64,000 bases of DNA. Origin: a candidate division SR1 bacterium (GTDB lineage: Bacteria > Patescibacteriota > Gracilibacteria > Absconditabacterales > Absconditicoccaceae). Positions 31,891 to 41,518 of this stretch are shown piece after piece. The translations under genes were made by a program, and so were the position numbers. The notes beneath the pieces were generated by a model. The model was not told the origin of the DNA. It searched no databases and saw only the letters and a program-made list of their open reading frames with translations. The stretch is from the NCBI GenBank assembly GCA_026397475.1, contig JAPLUT010000005.1, positions 1 to 64,000 of the forward strand, read 5' to 3'. Each line of letters opens with the position of its first letter. Position 1 is the stretch's first letter.

Positions 31891-33813
31891 CTATATTTTA
31901 ACAAATTTTTCTGCTTTCACCAGTGTATTTGCATAAAATTTTTCTTGAGACTCATCATCGATTACTAGTTCTACCGTTCCTCATTTATAATCAATTTTGC
32001 TTTTTACGATATACGGCAATCCTGCCTCATCTAGCAATTTCTGTTTGATTTCCACATTTCCTAATGTCCAGAGCGTAACTTCCTTGCCTTGCTGTTGATA
32101 GTCTTTTATCATCTCGAGCACCTTTGGATTGAATGCTTTTTTATCGTTATTATACAAGCAACCATCTCGGTCAACGAATACTCCTTCAAACCTTGTTCCT
32201 TCGGGAAGTACTTTTTGTTTGATGAATTTATAGGTATCCAAGATACCTCAAAGATTTCTTTCTCTAGAAACTTTTTTGTAACTCGCATGTTGAAATTGGA
32301 GCAAACTAATCAATTTATTTTCGAACGCAATTCGTTCTCCAGACTTTTTATCTTGCGCTTGTTTGAAGTACCACTTTAAATGATCTTCATAGGGCAGCCC
32401 CTCTAACTCTTTTGTACCTCTATCTTTCAACCAATATTTCCCGTCATGCAAGAAATGACTAATCTCCTGCTCAAGCACCTTTTGAAAAGCGGTCTCTGAC
32501 TCGATAATCGCAAGTTGTTTAAATGCTTTTGATCCCTCAGTAGATTCTGATTTCTCTTCTTGGGGATACATGCCTTCGAATTGCTTAAGAACTTCTTCCT
32601 TCGTCATACTATTTCCTCCTGCTGATTGAATGAGTTTTACATTCTTTCCTTGAAGCAATGTTTTCAAATATTCTTCAGACTTTGTGCCGGCAATTACTTT
32701 TTGAAAAATATCTATAGGAATTAACGAACATAGAATTATTTTTGCATTCGGATCTTTTTGAAGCGTTTCATTTGCTATTCTGAGTCCGCTCATATCATCC
32801 CATCAAGTATTCTTATACGTTTTTTCGTCTGCTCTGAGATCTACTACGATGCTATTTTTGAGATTGAATGCTGCTAGATCTAGGGTTGAGAAATATTCTT
32901 TGAGGTAAGGAAATCGTCCATTTACTTCATAAAACTCAACTGTTTTTAAAATATCTTCATTACTTTCTTGCTCTTCTTGAGTATCAAAAATATGTTCTAA
33001 CTTTTTAGGATCATCCCCATATTCAAATGCCCTTACGTTTTTACCACTCATAATAAGATTGAATTTATCTGATTTATTTCCGATTTTTACCATTTTGTCT
33101 GTACCCTCCTTATTTAAGGGAGTAAAAATAATTATCTTTTGTTCAGGATTTTTCTGAAGTATATCTAGAGCGACTTGTATTCCATGATAATCTTGCAAAT
33201 ATTGATCCTCGCTCTCCCTAAATATAAGATCAATGAATACCGTATCTTTGAGTCCGCTGATATCTATTTTTATTAGTTCTTCTCTCATACTCTCTTCTAT
33301 TGCTGTTCATTTTCTCATCTTGAATGTAATCGTTTTGAGAACGTCTTCCTTACTTTCTTCAATTGGAAAGAGATTCACCAAATCTTGTATATGAAAAGGG
33401 AATCTAATAAATTTAACATTAGGATTTGAAAGCAAGAGTTTTACTTTATCTCCATCTCTTTTTGAGAAATAATCAATCGTCATAAAACTAGAAAGAATAA
33501 TTTTATCTTCTGGATTTTTTAACATTTTTTCAAGAGCCAAATCAATTCACCTCTTAACCAAGTCGAGATTTACAAACTTAGTATTTCTTAACGAGTTCGG
33601 ATTTAATTTTTTCAATCATTCCTTAAGCGCTTCTCAGTACTTATGGAAATTATTATCATCTGACATATAAAATTCCATCGTATCTAGAACGTTTGGTATT
33701 GTCTCTAATGTAGATTTTATTTCTTCTTTACCATTTTCTGTTTGCTGAGAAACTGCGCTAGAATTTTCTAACTCTTCTCCCGAAGTACCTCTAGTAATAG
33801 CCTTTTTAGTCAT
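31891..33813 (-). CDS. Protein with repeated Rossmann-like units and a C-terminal HAD-like domain
   Basis: 640 residues. The last 120 residues carry a HAD-like set: VFVDRDGCLYNND (motif I), VTLWTLGN (motif II), VKSKIDYKGG (Lys) and ELVIDDE (motif IV). The preceding 500 residues contain three similar units, each with a strand ending in Asp, a helix with A-x-[DEK]-x-L-x-K-[ND]-P, and a second strand: ALEKMLKNPEDKIILSSF, ALDILQKNPEQKIIIFTP and ANETLQKDPNAKIILCSL. They look like degenerate copies of the same fold that have lost the catalytic Asp pair. Whether the last domain is active is open; motif I has DRDG, which is compatible. Confidence 0.75.
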
Positions 33814-33915
33814 GTTGACATTTCATAATTTAAAGATATTGAATGCGCTATATGGAAATAGCGCTGTCATTTCAATATCTGAATTCAATTAGCTGTCGTT
33901 AATTACTTACAACAG

Positions 33916-35598
33916 CTATATCTTTTCTACGATGATTCCCTCATTACAATATCCGTCTATCCAGTTGGCATAAGCAACTCCCATGTTTTTGTGTCCTTCT
34001 TTTTTGAGGACTTCAAATACCTTTTCCAGCGTTTGTCTGCTTTTTCTGTACTTCATTACGAAACCATAACTTCCTCCTTCTTTGCCTGCCGAGATAGGAA
34101 AAATACCGAGTACTTCATCAGGAAAGATTTTATATTTTTCAAAATATTTTCTAATCAACTTAATAATCTGGGGTTCTGATTCTATGATATCACTGAATTC
34201 GGCGTAATTATTGAATAGACGGACGAACTCCTCTATCTTGTCTTCATCATGCGGATATTGCAGGATGTTTTTAAATCATAAGATAATATTAAATTTAAAA
34301 ATAGTGAAGATATTTTTAAATTGTTGCCCAAAATCTAAAGTATATACGTCGTCGAAGATCTCTTTGAGTTGTTTTTCTGTAACCTTGTTATCTTTGAAAA
34401 TCTGAAACATTTTTTCTTTATTTTCTTTCATGATATGCTCAAAATTTTGACGAACACTGATACGCATCTGAGAATCATAGCCTCATCCTAGCGTTATAAA
34501 ACCATAGTCTAAAGGGAGCAATTCAAAGATGTTTTTTTGATCGCTTCACAAAAGTACATCCATTTTTTGCGCGAAATATGTTTTTTTATCTCCATCGATT
34601 TGCGTATACAAGATTGGCTTTTTGGTATGAGCAAGTACGGCGTAACTGTTTGCACCGTAAGCGTTTTTATTGGTAGTGAGATGAGTTAATTTAATTGCAT
34701 AGTCAAAAATTTCTTTGTACACAGAAGAAGCAAGAAATTTTTTATAATCTTGCAAAAGCATAGACTTTAATTCCCCACTCAAAGCATGCAATATTGTACT
34801 TACTACGGTCAGAATAACTGAAGTATATCCCGTTCCTTGACCTTGCGTACTTTCCATAATCACGGAAATTTTTATTCCTTTTTTTATTTTATTTTTTTTG
34901 AAAAAGTCTTGAAGCTCTTCGATGACAGAAACGTATTTGTGTTCTTGTTTCATATCGTGCTCGTGAAAAGCATCCGCTAACATATCATATTCGCAAATCG
35001 TAGCGAAGCTGATGTCCTGAGGGTTCTTCGTGTATGAGATCCCTACGTAGACCTTAGTCGGTAATTTTTGTTTGATGTTGAATTTGCCGCTGATACCTAC
35101 TCCTCCGCCTCGCGTAAATACGCTCGTTCAAGAAAGAACCATATCGTTTTCTTTGAAAAACTTTTTGTATACTGAAGGAAATTTCTTCTGCAAGCTTGCT
35201 GTCGTGATAGATTCTCTTTCTGATCTTTTAATTGCTTCTTCTCCCGCCTTGCGGGATTCCACTCCGTTTCATTTCTTGATGGATGTAAATTTGCCCATGA
35301 TTTCTAACAGTTGAGGCAAAGATTCTTTGATGCTAAGATATTTATTCTCAAAATTTTTAGATAATGTTTCTGGATGTACTGCGGTATAATATTTTATGTT
35401 GTTGATGGTTTCAGATAAAATTACCGCCTCTTTTATCATCTCTTCAAGCACGGTATACACGGTTACTCTATTAAGTTCTGCGCGTCTTGCAATGGTACTC
35501 GCTATCGATGTCCCCAATTCCAAAACGGTGAGATATACTCTCGCTTCTTTGTCAGATAACCCGTAATTTTGGAGTGTAGTGAGTAAAGTTGCGTCCAT
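33916..35598 (-). CDS. TrmB-type HTH fused to a possible GHMP-kinase-like domain
   Basis: 560 residues. Residues 1-75 are a TrmB winged helix-turn-helix (LSDKEARVYLTVLELGTSIA, IARRAELNRVTVYTVLEEM). Instead of the usual TrmB sensor domain, about 400 residues follow that recall the GHMP kinase layout: FTRGGGVGISGKFN near the start, a Gly/Ser loop MESTQGQGTGYTSVILTV where GHMP enzymes have PxGxGLGSSSA, and SAGKEGGSYGFVMKY near the end. The loop lacks the usual Pro and Ser-Ser. It may be a sugar-sensing regulator that reuses a kinase fold; that is inference. It is one of three TrmB-family proteins in the window. Confidence 0.7.
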
Positions 35599-35638
35599 GC
35601 ATTAATTACAAAATTAAAATATTTCTAATATTACAATA

Positions 35639-36178
35639 TTACTTCTGTCGATAATAGCCGACTTCCATTGCTCAAGATTTATGTTCTTTATATCAAAACA
35701 TCTTTCCTCACATTTTTTTGTAAAAGCTATTGGACTGCATGTTGTCTCTTAATGTTCGAAGGAAAAATGATGCACAATGTACAAATTTTTCATCTTCTAA
35801 TAATCTTTCAAATAATTCTTTTCCTATTTTTTTTCATTGCTGAGCAACATCTACATATACCATAGTAATTTCATTTTCATAAGGAACCGTTGCATCGTTA
35901 TTTTTTGATCACCCTATAAATCCAGCAATCTTACCATCAATTTCTTTGACATACATTACAGCAGTTTTCTGTCTTTCTTCAAAATTTGATGTCCATCTTA
36001 CTTTTTTTTCTTCTACAGATATAGCATCTAAAATATTTTGAGCAATAATTCATTTGTAATTATGTTTCCAACATTCTGCATTGATACGTGCCATTTCAGG
36101 AATATCTTCAATAGTCGCCTTTCTTATTGATTCAGATGGATTTTCTTGGAGAGTTTCTTTTGATTTTATTTTGTTCAT
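35639..36178 (-). CDS. GNAT-family N-acetyltransferase
   Basis: 179 residues. After a short N-terminal tail it shows the GNAT pattern: IRKATIEDIPEMARINAECW, then VKEIDGKIAGFIGG, the acetyl-CoA loop VAQQGKKIGKELFERL (Q-x-x-G-x-G/A) and the C-terminal NSFYKKMGGKMFGYKE. It acetylates an amine; the substrate is unknown. Two of the glycines near the C-terminus are TGA. It has its own TTGCAA/TATAAT promoter and lies 40 nt before the TrmB-fusion gene. Confidence 0.87.
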
Positions 36179-36225
36179 AAATGGCTTTGTAGTGTAAAAT
36201 ATGCTCACAACACAGATACAGCTTA

Positions 36226-36253
36226 ATTATAGTCAGAATTACAAAAATTGCAA
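36226..36253 (-). promoter_or_regulatory. Promoter of the GNAT gene
   Basis: -35 TTGCAA (36248-36253), 16-nt spacer, -10 TATAAT (36226-36231) on the minus strand, 48 nt before the ATG at 36178. Confidence 0.7.
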
Positions 36254-36276
36254 TTTTTTGAACAAAAAACCACTAT

Positions 36277-36337
36277 ATTTGTCCTCCTTTGTAAAGGAGG
36301 AGGTATCCGCATTTTGCGGATGGAGGATTTGTTGACA
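36277..36337. repeat. Intergenic palindromic repeat, inverted copy at 57714-57774
   Basis: About 60 nt containing CTCCTTTGTAAAGGAG and ATCCGCATTTTGCGGAT palindromes; nearly the same sequence occurs in opposite orientation at 57.7 kb. Non-coding. Confidence 0.8.
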
Positions 36338-36345
36338 TAGAAACT

Positions 36346-36726
36346 TTAGTTTAGTCATATTTTCTTTGACCTTTCTGTTATTTTGCTTTCTAAATCCAGG
36401 AGTACAGCATCTAAGTTATAATGTACATTATTGTTGCTATATCTAATAATTTCTACTCAAATACTATTAAGATATTTTGTTCTTTTTTCATCGTATTCTC
36501 ACTTCGAATCATGACTACTATCGTCTATCTCAATTCATAATTTAAGTTTGTGACAGTAAAAATCTAAGATGTATTCTCAGAGCATTTTTTGTCTAAGAAA
36601 TCTGTATCACGTTTTATCTTTCCTTAAACCTAAGTTCCATATTTTTCATTCGGCTTCTGTCATAATATACTGACTTCTATTAGCTCTCGCGTAGTTTTTA
36701 TTTTTGCTGTTGCAATATAAAATCAT
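36346..36726 (-). CDS. DUF559 (Vsr-like endonuclease fold) protein
   Basis: 126 residues. It has the features of the DUF559 group, which adopts the Vsr/PD-(D/E)xK nuclease fold: AEGKIWNLGLRKDKTGYRF, the LRQKMLGEYILDFYC strand pair, and LGIEIDDSSH with the acidic residues expected at the active site, followed by DEKRTKYLNSIGVEIIRY. Several Gly codons are TGA. The substrate is unknown; members often sit next to mobile or repair genes. The start is the first ATG, which leaves about 17 residues before the domain. Confidence 0.82.
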
Positions 36727-36755
36727 AGTAATGATTATATATATAAAGTCTTTTA

Positions 36756-36797
36756 AATCCCTCTGCCTTCGGCTTCTCCCTTTACAAAGGGAGACAA
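36756..36797. repeat. Short palindromic intergenic repeat
   Basis: AAATCCCTCTGCC...GGCTTCTCCCTTT type repeat with a GCCTTCGGC hairpin, related to the larger palindromes at 38.3, 40.8, 43.1, 47.5 and 54.6 kb. Confidence 0.5.
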
Positions 36798-36820
36798 AAA
36801 ATGTAATCTATGTTTCAACA

Positions 36821-38260
36821 TTAGAATTCTAGCTTTGGCGTAGCTTTCTCCGCCTCGAGAAATGCTTTTTTTTTATTGATATGTTTGTAGTATTGTTGTT
36901 CTATAGTTTGTATTTCTTTAATTATCGCCTCTTTTATTGCCTCACATTTAGCTATCTGATCATCCGGGTTAAGATTAATTTCTACTGCATCAAATAACAT
37001 ATTTGTTGCAGTACCTAGATCTTCAGAATTGGCAATAGTTTTGAAAGAAGTATGAAACTGCTCTTCCAATCTTTTTAAGAGAGCTCTATTCTCATCAGAA
37101 ACATCAGTAGTGGCGTTGAGTTTACTTATTTTTCTGCGTAAATCGTGAAAATCTTTCATGAGCACGTTTTTTTTAGCTTTATATATATTTAATGTTTCGT
37201 AATAATTTTTCATAACATAAGAAATATCCTTAATACTATTGATGTTTAAAAGAGCATCTGGACTGAAACTATTAGTCTCTTTCAATTTATGGATATGATT
37301 TTCTACGATGTCGATAAAGATTTCCATCTTATTAATCTCTCATTTATTTTTATTTTTTCCGTAGACTCCCTTGTTGAGGAGTCGGTCAAAGAGTTCGTTT
37401 TCATGCGTGTCGGAAATTTCTGAATTTTTTCTTCTAAGTTCCCCTACTCGATATGAAATTCTTTTAACGATATAATTACTATCTGCTCCTGTCTCAAAAG
37501 CGTAAAGCATATCTGTCGCTACGCCATTTGGAGCTAAATAAGAAAAAGATCTAATCCTTGATCGATTACTCTTTTCACATTTTTTTCCAAACTCTTCTAT
37601 AGATTTTTTATCTCTTTCCATAATCCTCATCTGCCTATATACATTCGCTCTTTCTATATCCGTCTCTGCCGTAGCAAGTGCGTTCGACATCAGCGCAACC
37701 ATCTTTGCGTCATCGAAATCTATGTCGTTGAGAATCAGCGAAGGAAGTTCTTCAAAGTTGCAATTATGTTTTTCACAATACGCCTGAACCTGAGCATCGT
37801 CTTTATATTTGGTCGAAAGCCTCGTGAATGCCTCATTTCTTGAATGTCCTGCTAAGACATATAATTTTGCATCATTACTTCTCCATAAAAGGGCGGGAGT
37901 AAACATTTTCCATTTAAATTCTCAGCTCTTCACTGCTTCTACAATACCTTGTACACTGTATTCGCTATAAGGAGTTCTTCTATTTTGGAAACTTTGGGTA
38001 TCAATATGAATATGCCCTAATAGGACTCTATGATAGGCGAAATTTCGGATTCTATGATAATCAATCCCATCCTCCTTATCTTTTTGAATAACCGTAAGTA
38101 CTTTATATAATTCTGTTGCGATTTCAGGATTTTTGATGGCATCGAAAACCCCTAGCGCTTCTTTGGAAAATTTTTTTGTAATAGAAGAAATATCCGACCC
38201 TTTCTTAGCCCTGCTTCTTGTATTTAATACTTCTTTGGTCTTGCCATTTTTACTTACCAT
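36821..38260 (-). CDS. ParB-like nuclease-domain protein
   Basis: 479 residues in one frame across TGA codons at 37922 and 37340. Residues 85-230 match the ParB N-terminal pattern: a strand-helix unit SEYSVQGIVEAVKSGEFK, the LYVLAGHSRNEAFTRLS box (like the G-x-R-R box), then LPSLILNDIDFDDAKMVALM and ATAETDIERANVYRQM, equivalent to the ParB helix pair before the HTH. The C-terminal 170 residues are coiled-coil. ParB-fold proteins bind CTP and DNA, or act as nucleases in mobile elements. No ParA is next to it, so chromosome segregation is not implied. Confidence 0.72.
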
Positions 38261-38631
38261 GGCCTAGATTTATACAAATATATTTCAAAGTCAATACGAG
38301 TCGTATTTATAGTCTATTTATGCAAATTTCCTTATCTCTTACTTAGCGACCTTTCCTCACCCCATCCCTCTCCTTCAGAGAGGGCGATGTCCCCCTTCTC
38401 TGAAGGAGAAGGGGCTAGGGGATAAGGAAATTAACGGATAAATATATTTTTGTTCCAAAAATATATAATTTCGACGTCGTAAAAACTTTCGTTATCACTC
38501 AACTTTTTCCTGCGTCTCAAATCATTTACTATCCAAATAAGTCTGAAATGTATAATGAGGAATTATTGTGATAGTAAATGTATATTCTTCAATCAAAAAT
38601 ATAAAAAATATTTTTGAAGGAGAATATAAAA
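38261..38631. repeat. Intergenic region with a long palindrome and shared hairpin elements
   Basis: Holds a long imperfect palindrome (38344-38422: CCCTCTCCTTCAGAGAGGG and CCCCTTCTCTGAAGGAGAAGGGG), a TATAATTTCGACGTCG stretch similar to 46444-46520, and the hairpin element 38532-38630 that resembles 6952-7036. No gene is seen. Confidence 0.7.
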
Positions 38632-38659
38632 AAAACTGCCCCGGAGAACCCGGGACAGC
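38628..38659 (-). terminator. Terminator of the 38.7-40.6 kb TGA-free operon
   Basis: Minus-strand CTGTCCCGG / CCGGGGCAG stem, GTTCT loop, T8 tail, 21 nt after the stop at 38681. Same type as those at 11.3, 40.8 and 46.6 kb. Confidence 0.88.
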
Positions 38660-38680
38660 GTATTGTTGCTTAATTAATTT

Positions 38681-39529
38681 TTAGAAGTGAAGCCACAAAT
38701 AGACGTTCACTGCTTTTTTTTCATGTTGATATCCTACCCCATATAAACCCTTCACTTGCTTAAACTTAAAGTTTTTTAGGATTCCATCTTCACTCCGCAC
38801 CACTTCGTTCTTCTTCAAGTCGTAACCGAAATCACCATACAGAGTTAAGTTAAGTTTGTCAGGGAATATGTTGATACAAAGGATATTTGCTACCACCTCA
38901 TCTTGCTTCCAGACAAAGGTGTCGTAGACCTTTTTCCCGTTCCAGCTTGCCTGAGCGCCACCTTTCTGGCTATTCATTGAGTAATACCCGGACATCACGA
39001 ACTTTTTAAACTTAAAGTTAGCATGATATTCTGCATCTCTTTTCCGAACTGCGGCACCCAAACCAATAGATATATCGGAAGTGGGATTCACATTCATCTT
39101 GATGCCCGGAGCAGCGCCTGGAATCTGAGCCTCAGAGAAGGTTTCAAACTGCCCTGCTGCGGTTACCGGATGCGGTCGTTGTTCCGTACTCAAGGTTGCC
39201 ATCTGGCCTACCTGAATCGTAAGCAATTTGCTTGGAGTAATTCTCAAATAGAAGTGCGTTAACTGGCTATTGATATCTGAATGAAAGGATTCCATAGCTT
39301 TGACTGCAATATACTTGTTCACTTTCCAGATTGCTTCAGCGCCCAGTTGGATATTCACGAAGTTAGTGGTATGCATGCTATCAACATTGAAGCTTGTTCC
39401 ACTCAATATGCCGCCATACAATTTAGTTACTGTAACGGAACTGTCTTTGGAAGCGTTGATATTTTCTATCTGAGCAAATCCCAGGATTGTGCTTGCGATG
39501 CAAGCGATGGTCATAATAATTTTTTTCAT
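38681..39529 (-). CDS. Secreted beta-barrel-like protein, TGA-free and Bacteroidota-like
   Basis: 282 residues. A signal peptide MKKIIMTIACIASTILGFAQ ends at a typical Ala-Gln site. The mature part alternates short amphipathic strands (FYLRITPSKLLTIQVGQMA; FKFKKFVMSGYYSMNSQKG; LNLTLYGDFGYDL) and ends in an aromatic residue after VYLWLHF, as outer-membrane barrels do. No glycine uses TGA. Base composition is visibly more GC-rich than neighbouring genes and the leader is AAAACAAAACAAG-like without Shine-Dalgarno. CPR bacteria are not known to have an outer membrane, so the gene looks like a recent import from Bacteroidota. It is the last gene of a three-gene unit. Confidence 0.72.
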   Translation of the reverse strand: MKKIIMTIACIASTILGFAQIENINASKDSSVTVTKLYGGILSGTSFNVDSMHTTNFVNIQLGAEAIWKVNKYIAVKAMESFHSDINSQLTHFYLRITPSKLLTIQVGQMATLSTEQRPHPVTAAGQFETFSEAQIPGAAPGIKMNVNPTSDISIGLGAAVRKRDAEYHANFKFKKFVMSGYYSMNSQKGGAQASWNGKKVYDTFVWKQDEVVANILCINIFPDKLNLTLYGDFGYDLKKNEVVRSEDGILKNFKFKQVKGLYGVGYQHEKKAVNVYLWLHF

Positions 39530-39556
39530 AATTCTTGTTTTGTTTTTACTTGTTTG

Positions 39557-40015
39557 TTATTTTTTTTTGTTAATTTTTTTCTGCTTGTATACATCTCCTA
39601 TAAAACGAAGTAACCTCCCTCGATCGATAGAATCATCGTAGAATCCGATCACCACGAAGCTATGGTCTGAAGAATTTTTTAATATTCTTAATTCTTCTTT
39701 CGTTCCACGCCACGTCATGTACCTTTTGAGTGTTGGCCATTGAAACTCATATGCCCCTGATACATCAATAACGAAATTACAATTTCTCCATTCCGTTTCT
39801 TCTAATGTGTCATGAATCAGTGTTTCATAATCTTCCTTGCTCTCTGTCCAAAGCGTAATATTGATTCCAATTTTACGCAACGAATCCATAGAGATAGAAA
39901 GTTGTCCTGATGGTAAATCACTGGACTTTTCTTCTGTCATTTCTTGTGCTTTGTTGTCACAAGCCAATAGTAGGATACTTAGTATACCTACTACTATAGT
40001 AATAATTTTTTTCAT
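39557..40015 (-). CDS. Lipoprotein, TGA-free and Bacteroidota-like
   Basis: 152 residues. MKKIITIVVGILSILLLACD is a lipoprotein signal with a clear lipobox (LLLAC-D), followed by an acidic Ser/Thr linker. The remainder (about 40-152) contains FVIDVSGAYEFQWPTLKRYM and SFVVIGFYDD, a small alpha-beta fold I cannot assign. No TGA glycine. The leader is A/C-only (ACAACAAACAAGTAAAAC). It stands between the 198-residue TM protein and the barrel-like protein with gaps of 12 and 27 nt, so all three are probably one transcript. Confidence 0.7.
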   Translation of the reverse strand: MKKIITIVVGILSILLLACDNKAQEMTEEKSSDLPSGQLSISMDSLRKIGINITLWTESKEDYETLIHDTLEETEWRNCNFVIDVSGAYEFQWPTLKRYMTWRGTKEELRILKNSSDHSFVVIGFYDDSIDRGRLLRFIGDVYKQKKINKKK

Positions 40016-40027
40016 TTTTTTGTTGTT

Positions 40028-40624
40028 TTACTTGTTTGTTGTTTCGTTTTTGTACACCTGTCTTGTTTCCCAGATAATGATACTTTCAATTTTCTTGGGA
40101 TGTTCGTAGTTATCCACCGTGAATTCTACTTTTGCAATCGGCTGGAACTTATCATTGGAAAGTTCTGTCTTTGCAAATACATCTACGGTTGTACGATGTT
40201 TGAGCGGCTTCCAGCCATAGTCTGTTGGCTCACCTACCAAAAAGGTACGAGGATATTTACTGATGCCCAGAGTTGTAGAATGAGCAAGGACACTATCATC
40301 ACAATAATTTTGATAGCCTCGCATAAAATGAATTTCTTCATAAAAGCGAAGTAATGATGTGAAGTCCTTTGTCTCGAAGCTAATGAGGTAGGTACTATCT
40401 TCCAAGGATAAGGACACACTAAGGTATCCAATTTCACCGTTTGGCAGAGAGATTTTTTGCGAAAGAAGTCTCTTGCTTGAGGTGTCGGTGGATGCTGCCT
40501 GACCACTCTGATCGGGTTTCTCTAGAAATACCAAGACGATCATACACAAAACCAGACATCCAACAATAGCTGCGAACAAAATACCTATCACTTTATTTAC
40601 GCTTATTTTTTTTACTTTTTCCAT
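40028..40624 (-). CDS. Single-TM protein, first gene of the TGA-free operon
   Basis: 198 residues. The cytoplasmic MEKVKKISVNK is followed by one transmembrane helix (GILFAAIVGCLVLCMIVLVF), a Ser/Gln linker and a mostly beta outer domain (ISLPNGEIGYLSVSLSLEDS; KVEFTVDNYEHPKKIESIII). Family unknown. No TGA glycine. The 5' leader is very A-rich (AAAAATAATTAAAAACAAAAAA) after TTGACTTCTTCTATATTTTG, which resembles the -33 TTG and -7 TAnnTTTG boxes of Bacteroidota promoters, though the match is imperfect. Confidence 0.68.
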   Translation of the reverse strand: MEKVKKISVNKVIGILFAAIVGCLVLCMIVLVFLEKPDQSGQAASTDTSSKRLLSQKISLPNGEIGYLSVSLSLEDSTYLISFETKDFTSLLRFYEEIHFMRGYQNYCDDSVLAHSTTLGISKYPRTFLVGEPTDYGWKPLKHRTTVDVFAKTELSNDKFQPIAKVEFTVDNYEHPKKIESIIIWETRQVYKNETTNK

Positions 40625-40768
40625 AATTTTTTTGTTTTTAATTATTTTTTTATTTTTATTGACTTATTTTTATTTTTACACATAATATATATACAAAATA
40701 TAGAAGAAGTCAATTGTCCATTAGCAAATGGTGTTGTTGACCGTCATCAACAGGAGGGCTGTCTCTAG

Positions 40769-40822
40769 TTACCCCACCCTTAATCCCTCTCTACGAAGTG
40801 GAGAGGGGCGGGGGTGAGGTAA
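40769..40822. repeat. Palindromic intergenic repeat (CCCTCTC family)
   Basis: ACCCCACCCTTAATCCCTCTC pairs with GAGAGGGGCGGGGGTGAGGT. Related copies lie at 38.3, 43.1, 47.5 and 54.6 kb. Confidence 0.75.
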
Positions 40823-40830
40823 CAATTTAA

Positions 40831-40862
40831 CAAAAAAACTATCCCGGGAAACCGGGACAGCG
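40831..40862 (-). terminator. Terminator of the 40868-41455 gene
   Basis: CTGTCCCGG / CCGGGATAG stem, TTTC loop, T7 on the minus strand directly after the stop at 40868. Confidence 0.85.
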
Positions 40863-40867
40863 TTTAC

Positions 40868-41455
40868 TTAATCTTTAAAATACTTCTTTTCCTTAGCAGC
40901 GAGTTCTATATAGAACTCAACTTTCGTTTCTTGCTCGTACACTTCGTTTTCTTTCTCATCCAACTGCTTCTGAGCTTCATCAAACCCTTCTTTTTCAAGT
41001 TCTGTTACATCAGATATGTATTCTCTCCATAAAGGATCTACATCTTGATTTTGCAGATAGTCAGTTATTCCTTGAACGGTCTTCCATTTTTGTTCCGCCT
41101 CATTGAATGACAGTAATTCAGATTTATATACTTCTTTGAGGTGTTCCAACCATTCTTTATCCCATTTTATCTTGTTATTTATGCCTTCGAAGTAGCGATA
41201 TAATATCACTACAATCGCCACAGAAATAACGCAACTCAATACCAAGATTATATATTCTGGAATAATACACCTTAATACCATCATCATGTATTCTGGAATA
41301 ATGTCATGTACTGCCATAGAACCTGCTATTAACAAAACGTCACATACAGCGAATGCCACAATAAAGATGAAAATCCATCCTGGCCCCCTCTGCCATAGAG
41401 CCCGTTCCTTTTGGAACTGACTGAATAATTCTGTTTTTGTTTTTTTGTTTTTCAT
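40868..41455 (-). CDS. Membrane protein with C-terminal coiled coil, TGA-free
   Basis: 195 residues. Two or three transmembrane helices lie at about 27-95 (WIFIFIVAFAVCDVLLIAGS; YIILVLSCVISVAIVVILY). An 8-residue unit IIPEYMMM/IIPEYIIL is duplicated in tandem between them. The C-terminal 90 residues are a Glu/Lys-rich coiled coil. No family recognised. No TGA glycine, A/C-rich leader (CTAAAAACAAAAAAATT), own terminator: the same foreign-looking cassette format as the neighbouring operon. Confidence 0.68.
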   Translation of the reverse strand: MKNKKTKTELFSQFQKERALWQRGPGWIFIFIVAFAVCDVLLIAGSMAVHDIIPEYMMMVLRCIIPEYIILVLSCVISVAIVVILYRYFEGINNKIKWDKEWLEHLKEVYKSELLSFNEAEQKWKTVQGITDYLQNQDVDPLWREYISDVTELEKEGFDEAQKQLDEKENEVYEQETKVEFYIELAAKEKKYFKD

Positions 41456-41518
41456 AATTTTTTTGTTTTTAGATTGTTTTGTTTAATTTATATGTAAGTT
41501 TTTTTTATTTTTCTAACT

